Below are positions 1-5,082 of a DNA stretch of 5,082 nucleotides, in pieces (position 1 is the first letter of the stretch; every line of letters starts with the position of its first letter). The notes under the pieces are model-generated. The model saw only the letters and a program-made list of their open reading frames with translations, searched no databases and was not told where the DNA came from. This DNA comes from Prevotellaceae bacterium (GTDB taxonomy: Bacteria > Bacteroidota > Bacteroidia > Bacteroidales > Bacteroidaceae). The position numbers and the translations under genes are program-made. The DNA lies in contig JAUNIK010000228.1 of assembly GCA_030523505.1 (NCBI GenBank), forward strand, positions 1-5,082. The letters are read 5' to 3'.

Positions 1-816
<816 letters not shown>

Positions 817-817
817 T

Positions 818-825
818 TACCTTTG
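818..825 (+). promoter_or_regulatory. Putative -7 promoter box for the OmpA-family lipoprotein gene
   Basis: TACCTTTG matches the Bacteroidota -7 consensus TAnnTTTG exactly and lies 41 bases before the ATG at 867, so transcription would start near 830. A TTTG at 785-788 could be a -33 element, but the gap of 29 bases is longer than the usual 19-21. A poorer TGTT at 793-796 has the right spacing (21 bases). The leader that follows is A/T-rich with no Shine-Dalgarno sequence, which is normal for this phylum. Confidence 0.55.
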
Positions 826-866
826 CAGATGATTTTGGATAATAATCACTTAAATAGACATTTAAT

Positions 867-1562
867 ATGAAGAAAATGAAGCTCGCAGTGCTCGGTATGT
901 CACTGCTCACATTGGTAAGTTGTGGTTCAGCCACAGGTAATGGTGCACTCATCGGTACAGGTGCAGGTGCTGCTCTCGGTGCTCTCGCTGGTCGTTTGAT
1001 CGGTGGCAACACAAAGGGTACTATCATCGGTACAGCAGTTGGTTCTGCAGTTGGTGCAACAGCTGGTTCGCTCATCGGTAAGCACATGGATAAGGTAAAG
1101 GCTCAGGCTGCAGCTGCTGCCCAGAACGCTACTATCGAGAATATCGTTGACGTTAACGGTCTTCCAGCAATCCGCGTAACATTCGACTCTGGTATCCTCT
1201 TTGCTACAGGTAAGTACAACCTCAACGAGACAGCTAAGGCTGAGTTGGCTAAGTTCGCTAACGTAATGAAGAACAACACCGACTGTTCAATCGGTATCCT
1301 CGGTTACACAGACTCAACAGGTTCTGACGCTACAAACCAGACTCTCTCTGAGAATCGTGCTAAGTCAGTTCAGACATACTTGAACTCATGTGGTGTTACC
1401 AACAACCAGATCCAGACTGTTCAGGGCTTTGGTGAGAATCCAGCATATCTCATCATGGGTGCTGATGGCAAGGAGGACCTCGCAGCAAGCCGTCGTGTAG
1501 AAGTTGTTATGTACGCTTCACAGGCTATGATCGATGCTGCTAACGCTGGTACTTTGAACTAA
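867..1562 (+). CDS. OmpA-family peptidoglycan-binding lipoprotein with glycine zipper (YiaD-like plan)
   Basis: This 231-residue lipoprotein probably anchors the outer membrane to peptidoglycan. Residues 1-18 are a signal peptide (MKKMK, hydrophobic core) ending in the lipobox LVSC, with Cys19 the predicted lipidated residue. The following GSATG has no acidic cluster, so the Bacteroidota surface-export signal is absent and a periplasm-facing location is inferred. Residues 24-72 form a glycine zipper with Gly every fourth position (30, 34, 38, 42, 46, then 55, 59, 63, 67, 71), split by GNTKGT. A short Ala-rich helix (78-86) leads to the OmpA C-terminal domain (about 100-215). That domain has GYTDSTG (146-152), NQTLSENRAKSV (157-168) and SRRVEV (208-213). 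Asp149 and Arg164 have the same 15-residue spacing as the diaminopimelate-binding Asp271/Arg286 of Acinetobacter OmpA. Cys140 and Cys175 could form a disulfide. The plan resembles E. coli YiaD, but orthology is not shown, so no symbol is given. It probably forms a single-gene transcript. Confidence 0.93.
   Translation: MKKMKLAVLGMSLLTLVSCGSATGNGALIGTGAGAALGALAGRLIGGNTKGTIIGTAVGSAVGATAGSLIGKHMDKVKAQAAAAAQNATIENIVDVNGLPAIRVTFDSGILFATGKYNLNETAKAELAKFANVMKNNTDCSIGILGYTDSTGSDATNQTLSENRAKSVQTYLNSCGVTNNQIQTVQGFGENPAYLIMGADGKEDLAASRRVEVVMYASQAMIDAANAGTLN
945..1079 (+). repeat. Internal 75-bp-period duplication encoding two glycine-zipper units
   Basis: Residues 27-46 and 52-71 of the lipoprotein align at a constant offset of 25 residues, with 12 of 20 positions identical (shared pattern IGT..G.A.GA.AG.LIG). 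At DNA level ATCGGTACAG recurs at 951-960 and 1026-1035, exactly 75 bases apart. The two units most likely form paired hydrophobic helices joined by the short polar turn GNTKG. Whether they arose by tandem duplication or by convergence under zipper constraints is inference. Confidence 0.7.
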
Positions 1563-1582
1563 TTTATTATTAATAATGTATA

Positions 1583-1614
1583 TAGGGGCATACATCATTA
1601 GGTGTGTGCCCCTA
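1583..1614 (+). terminator. GC-rich hairpin after the lipoprotein gene, likely terminator or attenuator
   Basis: The 5' arm TAGGGGCATACA (1583-1594) pairs with the 3' arm TGTGTGCCCCTA (1603-1614) over 12 base pairs, including one G-T wobble, with an 8-base loop. It begins 20 bases after the lipoprotein stop codon. The bases after it (ATATTTCAC) are only weakly T-rich, so termination may be incomplete. Read-through could then supply mtgA, for which I see no clear promoter of its own. Confidence 0.65.
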
Positions 1615-1649
1615 ATATTTCACTTGGAAAATCCACTATTTCATTTATT

Positions 1650-2384
1650 GTGGTCTTAAAAATCATTTCAAAAATCATCCGTTGGGGAATAGCCTTCTTC
1701 TTTGCCTCAACCATCTTAGCAGTTGTTGTTTATCGCTATCTGCCGGTCTATGTGACACCACTGATGTTCATTCGCACAGCCCAACAGATAGGTAGTGGCG
1801 AAGCCCCACGCTGGCACCATTCGTGGGTGTCGCTCGATGAAATGTCGAAGTCGATGCCGGTGGCTGTCATGGCTTCAGAGGATTCGCAGTTCCTGCTTCA
1901 TCATGGTTTCGACCTTGATGCAATAGAGAAGGCGGCAAAGTACAACAAGACTCACACCCGCAAGCATGGAGCAAGTACCATCACTCAGCAAACCGTAAAG
2001 AATGTGTTCCTCTGGCCTGGTCGCTCATGGGTGAGAAAAGGTTTTGAAGCATATTTCACAGTGCTTACCGAACTAGTATGGAGCAAACAGCGCATCATGG
2101 AAGTCTATCTCAACTCTATCGAGATGGGCGATGGCATATACGGCGTGCAAGCCGTTGCAGAGCAGCATTTCCACAAGGATGCTATCGACTTGTCGCGCAG
2201 TGAGTGTGCCCTCATCGCTGCCACACTGCCAAACCCTCGCAAGTTTGACTCGGCTCATCCAAGCAGCTATATGCTGAAACGCAGAGGACAGATTGAAACA
2301 CAAATGAGATTCATACCACTCTTCCCTAAGAAGGGTGAGTCAATAAACAAAAAATCAGTATCAGGTGGAGTCTATTCTCGATAA
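1650..2384 (+). CDS. mtgA: Monofunctional peptidoglycan glycosyltransferase (GT51)
   Basis: MtgA polymerises lipid II into glycan strands at the periplasmic face of the inner membrane and lacks a transpeptidase domain. Numbered from GTG 1650 (244 residues; E. coli MtgA has 242), a basic N-terminus precedes one membrane anchor (about 12-30). GT51 motifs follow in order: EDSQFLLHHGFD (77-88, catalytic Glu77), GASTITQQTVKN (107-118), RKGFEA (129-134, second catalytic Glu133), KQRIMEVYLN (146-155), and the closing segment SECALIAATLPNP (184-196). All key residues are present. The frame is open back to a TAG at 1599-1601, allowing an upstream GTG at 1602. That codon sits inside the hairpin and would add 16 residues before the anchor, so 1650 is preferred; no ATG or TTG is available. 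No Shine-Dalgarno sequence is seen. The last 20 bases overlap uvrD in another frame. Family assignment is secure; the start is moderately so. Confidence 0.94.
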   Translation: MVLKIISKIIRWGIAFFFASTILAVVVYRYLPVYVTPLMFIRTAQQIGSGEAPRWHHSWVSLDEMSKSMPVAVMASEDSQFLLHHGFDLDAIEKAAKYNKTHTRKHGASTITQQTVKNVFLWPGRSWVRKGFEAYFTVLTELVWSKQRIMEVYLNSIEMGDGIYGVQAVAEQHFHKDAIDLSRSECALIAATLPNPRKFDSAHPSSYMLKRRGQIETQMRFIPLFPKKGESINKKSVSGGVYSR

Positions 2385-4905
2385 TCTCAACCCAGGACAA
2401 AGAGCCGCTGTAGAATATAACGACGGACCGTCGCTTGTCATTGCAGGTGCCGGTTCGGGCAAGACACGCGTGCTCACATTCAAGATAGCATATCTTATTC
2501 AGCAAGGCTACAAACCGTGGAATATCCGTGCGCTGACCTTTACCAACAAAGCTGCCGATGAGATGAAGAACCGTATCGGCCGTCTTGTAGGTGATGACAA
2601 TGCTCATTATATCCCGATGGGCACTTTCCACTCAATCTTCGCTCGCATTCTCCGTACAGAGGCAGAGCTGCTCGGTTACAACTCGCAATATACCATCTAC
2701 GATGAAGCTGATTCCCGTTCGCTGATAAAGAGCATCGTGAAGGAGATGAACCTTGACGACAAGACTTATAAGCCAGCGGCTGTGCACAGTCGTATCAGTA
2801 TGGCGAAGAACCATATCATCAGTGCTCAGATGTATATCAACGACGGTCAGATATTCGAGCGTGACCGTCAGGCTCGTATGCCTGAGATAGGTAAGATATA
2901 TGTGCAGTATCAGCAGCGTTGCCAGAATGCCAATGCGATGGACTTCGACGATTTGCTGATGCTCACCTTCAAACTGTTCAAGGAGCATGATGAGGTACGC
3001 CAGAAATGGGCCAACAAGTTCAAGTTTGTGCTCGTTGATGAGTATCAGGACACCAACCGAGTTCAGCAGCAGATTGTAGAACAGCTCACCCGCGAGAGCC
3101 ATAAGGTGTGTGTTGTGGGCGATGATGCCCAGAGTATCTATGCTTTCCGTGGTGCCAACATTGATAATATTCTCGATTTCAATAAGGTTTATCCTGAAGC
3201 AAAACTGTTTAAGTTGGAAAAGAACTACCGTTCTACCCAGCGCATCGTGGAGGCAGCCAACAGCCTTATCCGTCATAATGTCCGTCAGATTCAGAAGAAC
3301 GTGTTCTCCGAGAATGCCGAGGGCGATGCTCTCGTGTTGAAGATGCTTTATTCGGATAGGGAAGAGGCGGCCGTTGTTTGCAAGGACATAAAGCGACTTG
3401 CACGAACCGAGGGCTGTTCTTATTCCGATTTTGCCATTCTTTATCGCACCAATGCCCAGAGCCGTACTTTCGAGGATGAATGCCTGAAGCAGGGCATTCC
3501 ATATCGTATCTTTGGTGGAATGTCATTCTATCAGCGCAAGGAGATAAAGGACATTGTGGCTTACTTCCGTCTTGTATGCAACCCAAACGACGAGGAGGCT
3601 TTCAAGCGAATCATCAATTATCCAACACGCGGAATCGGCAATACCACCGTTGACAAACTCTTGAGAGGAGCTCAGACCTTCGGTGCCGGCATCTGGGAGG
3701 TGGCATCACAGCCAGAGCGCTTCCAGATTGACTTGAAGGGGGCTGCACTGAAAAAGGTAAAGGAGTTCGTTGTGAAGATGGAATCGTTCTCTGCAGAACT
3801 TGCCACAATGAATGCCTATGACCTCGGACAGAAGATTATCATGGAGAGTGGTGTGCGCGATGATTTGTTCTCGAGCAACGATCCGGATGATATTACTCGT
3901 CAGGAGAATCTCGAGGAGTTCATGGCTGCACTTGCTGATTTCGTAGAGGTTCGCCGTGAAGAGGGCAACGAGGAACAGGCAACACTCAGTAATTTCCTTG
4001 CAGAGATATCACTCCAAACTGACAAGGAGAGCAATGACGGCAATTCAGCGAAAGTTTCGATGATGACCGTTCATGCAGCCAAAGGACTTGAGTTTCCAAC
4101 GGTATTCATCGTTGGAATGGAAGAGAATATCTTCCCGAGTCAGATGTCGGTAGATTCTCCACGACAGTTGGAGGAAGAGCGTCGTCTGCTTTATGTAGCA
4201 ATAACCCGTGCGGAGAAGCATTGCATACTGACATGTGCAAAGAACAGATACCGCTTTGGCCATTTGGAATATGATGTGCCAAGCCGTTTCCTTCGTGATA
4301 TCGACCAGCGACTGATGCGCGTTGAAGCAATGGGAGAGGGCGATACATCCGGTTATTCTGCTCGTTCTCAGCGTCGTGGATTCGATTCTGATGAGAGGAA
4401 CACCCCTTATCGTGGTGCACGATTCTCGGGCAGTGACTATCCGGAGTATAGTTCAAGGATGCAGAACTCCCGTCCTGTGGCTGGTCAGTTCCAGGCCGAT
4501 CCACAGCCGAAGGTTACCACACCTCATCGCGAAGAGCAACAGATTGATCCGCTGAGTCCTTCATTCCGCCGCCAGTTGGATGCCGCCCGCAGAGATCGCA
4601 CTCTCGGACATGGAGCACAAGCCGGTGGTTTCCGTCAGGCCACACAATCGCAACCTCGTGTTCCTGCCGGTTTTAAACCGGTTAGACAGGTTCCACCGTC
4701 GATGCAGTCTGCTACGAGTGCTCCTTCCGGTGGTTCATACAACGGATTGAGCGAAGGCTCTGTTGTAGAGCATCAGCGATTCGGCATTGGTACGGTGATA
4801 AAACTCGAAGGAGTGGGCGACAATGCCAAAGCAACGGTAGAGTTCCAGAACACAGGCAGAAAGCAATTGCTGCTGAAATTCGCAAAGTTTACAATCGTGA
4901 AATAA
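2365..4905 (+). CDS. uvrD: Superfamily 1A ATP-dependent DNA helicase, UvrD/PcrA type
   Basis: This 846-residue protein is a 3'-5' DNA translocase and helicase of the kind used in nucleotide excision repair, mismatch repair, replication restart and transcription-coupled repair. Motifs in order: Q motif NPGQRAAV (9-16), Walker A AGAGSGKT (27-34, Lys33), Ia LTFTNKAADEM (57-67), Ib GTFHS (86-90), II VDEYQD (224-229), III VVGDDAQSIYAFRG (250-263), IV NYRST (287-291), V TVHAAKGLEF (568-577), VI LLYVAITRAEK (608-618). All look intact. Residues 655-790 are a low-complexity linker rich in Arg, Ser, Gln, Pro and Gly. Residues 792-846 form the Tudor-like domain (RFGIGTV, then LLLKFA) that in PcrA/UvrD contacts RNA polymerase. 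The linker explains the excess over the usual 720-740 residues. GTG 2365 is the only standard start between the in-frame TAA at 2344-2346 and Walker A. It overlaps mtgA by 20 bases, so translation may be coupled. UvrD versus PcrA naming cannot be settled here. Confidence 0.94.
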   Translation: MESILDNLNPGQRAAVEYNDGPSLVIAGAGSGKTRVLTFKIAYLIQQGYKPWNIRALTFTNKAADEMKNRIGRLVGDDNAHYIPMGTFHSIFARILRTEAELLGYNSQYTIYDEADSRSLIKSIVKEMNLDDKTYKPAAVHSRISMAKNHIISAQMYINDGQIFERDRQARMPEIGKIYVQYQQRCQNANAMDFDDLLMLTFKLFKEHDEVRQKWANKFKFVLVDEYQDTNRVQQQIVEQLTRESHKVCVVGDDAQSIYAFRGANIDNILDFNKVYPEAKLFKLEKNYRSTQRIVEAANSLIRHNVRQIQKNVFSENAEGDALVLKMLYSDREEAAVVCKDIKRLARTEGCSYSDFAILYRTNAQSRTFEDECLKQGIPYRIFGGMSFYQRKEIKDIVAYFRLVCNPNDEEAFKRIINYPTRGIGNTTVDKLLRGAQTFGAGIWEVASQPERFQIDLKGAALKKVKEFVVKMESFSAELATMNAYDLGQKIIMESGVRDDLFSSNDPDDITRQENLEEFMAALADFVEVRREEGNEEQATLSNFLAEISLQTDKESNDGNSAKVSMMTVHAAKGLEFPTVFIVGMEENIFPSQMSVDSPRQLEEERRLLYVAITRAEKHCILTCAKNRYRFGHLEYDVPSRFLRDIDQRLMRVEAMGEGDTSGYSARSQRRGFDSDERNTPYRGARFSGSDYPEYSSRMQNSRPVAGQFQADPQPKVTTPHREEQQIDPLSPSFRRQLDAARRDRTLGHGAQAGGFRQATQSQPRVPAGFKPVRQVPPSMQSATSAPSGGSYNGLSEGSVVEHQRFGIGTVIKLEGVGDNAKATVEFQNTGRKQLLLKFAKFTIVK

Positions 4906-4908
4906 AGA

Positions 4909-4950
4909 AAAAAGGTGTATCAAAGTCGCATGACCAAGATACACCTTTTT
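4909..4950 (+). terminator. Rho-independent terminator after uvrD, probably bidirectional
   Basis: AAAAAGGTGTATC (4909-4921) pairs perfectly with GATACACCTTTTT (4938-4950): an 8-bp core plus five A-T pairs, beginning four bases after the stop codon. The 16-base loop contains a small nested stem, GTC (4925-4927) with GAC (4932-4934). A T-run ends the 3' arm and ATATTATTTAT follows. Read on the minus strand the same hairpin is followed by a T-run and CTTTATTT, so it could also stop a convergent transcript entering from the right. Confidence 0.9.
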
Positions 4951-4961
4951 ATATTATTTAT

Positions 4962-4980
4962 GTTTCGGAAGTTCCGAAAC
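4962..4980. repeat. Perfect palindrome, 9-bp arms around one central base
   Basis: GTTTCGGAA (4962-4970) and TTCCGAAAC (4972-4980) are exact reverse complements around G4971. As RNA it could fold as a 7-bp stem with a 5-base loop. It lies 11 bases past the uvrD terminator and has no T-run after it, so a second terminator is unlikely. It could be a protein-binding site or the edge of a dispersed intergenic repeat; the sequence alone does not decide. Confidence 0.7.
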
Positions 4981-5082
4981 CTAGGAGTTCTTTCTCCGCT
5001 ACGCTATGAAAGCGGCAGAGCCGAGCGAAAAGGAGTTATGGGAAGTTATCGCTCGCTTCACTCGCTAGGGAAGTTAAAGGAC
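4981..5082. repeat. Repeat-rich intergenic block with short direct and inverted repeats, cut by window edge
   Basis: No coding frame is supported here. GGGAAGTTA occurs at 5040-5048 and 5068-5076 (28-base period), and GGAGTT at 4984-4989 and 5032-5037; a further GGAAGTT lies inside the upstream palindrome (4967-4973). Inverted repeats are CCGCT/AGCGG (4996-5000 with 5011-5015) and CGAGCGA/TCGCTCG (5022-5028 with 5049-5055). The block also holds several CGCT words. It may be a dispersed repeat or a structured RNA; the right-hand boundary is not visible. Confidence 0.45.

Noticed and set aside
1602..1649. N-terminal extension of MtgA from GTG 1602
   Set aside because: The start codon is in the stem of the hairpin, and the extra 16 residues precede an already complete basic-plus-membrane-anchor N-terminus of normal length.
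2632..3276. Minus-strand open frame of 214 codons within uvrD
   Set aside because: It lies wholly inside the helicase core (motifs Ib to IV) and has no recognisable domain or independent promoter; it is a codon-bias shadow.
4667..4681. Palindrome CCGGTTTTAAACCGG
   Set aside because: It lies within the uvrD linker coding sequence (residues AGFKPV), is short, and has no flanking repeat or T-run; probably chance.
4951..5082. Possible mobile element or CRISPR array at the right edge
   Set aside because: Repeats are short and irregular, with no transposase, terminal inverted repeats or uniform repeat-spacer pattern; kept only as an unexplained repeat block.

Overview
The window looks like ordinary chromosomal DNA from a member of the Bacteroidota, most likely Prevotella or a close relative; the genus is inferred from gene style, not proven. 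The evidence is: (i) AT-rich leaders with no Shine-Dalgarno sequence, (ii) two boxes matching the Bacteroidota -7 promoter consensus TAnnTTTG in the one divergent intergenic region, and (iii) a prolyl-tRNA synthetase of the compact, archaeal/eukaryote-like type that Bacteroidota carry.

Layout. Positions 1-729 (minus strand) hold the N-terminal half of prolyl-tRNA synthetase (proS), cut by the window edge and therefore without a stop codon here. Positions 730-866 are a divergent promoter region. Positions 867-1562 (plus) encode an OmpA-family lipoprotein with a duplicated glycine zipper, similar in plan to E. coli YiaD. A GC-rich hairpin (1583-1614) follows. Then comes mtgA (1650-2384), a monofunctional peptidoglycan glycosyltransferase, whose last 20 bases overlap the start of uvrD/pcrA (2365-4905), a superfamily 1A DNA helicase with a long disordered linker and a C-terminal Tudor-like domain. 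A strong hairpin terminator (4909-4950) closes the unit. The last 120 bases hold no gene but contain a perfect palindrome, further inverted repeats and five GGA(A)GTT words.

How the genes relate. The lipoprotein (peptidoglycan-binding) and MtgA (glycan-strand polymerisation) both act at the cell wall. UvrD/PcrA acts on DNA and on stalled RNA polymerase, and is tied to mtgA only by the 20-base overlap. mtgA and uvrD both appear to start with GTG, and uvrD translation may be coupled to mtgA. No mobile element, CRISPR array, tRNA or rRNA was recognised.

No clearly new biological system is visible. The least explained part is the palindrome and repeat block at 4962-5082, which looks like a dispersed intergenic repeat or structured RNA and is worth a genome-wide search.
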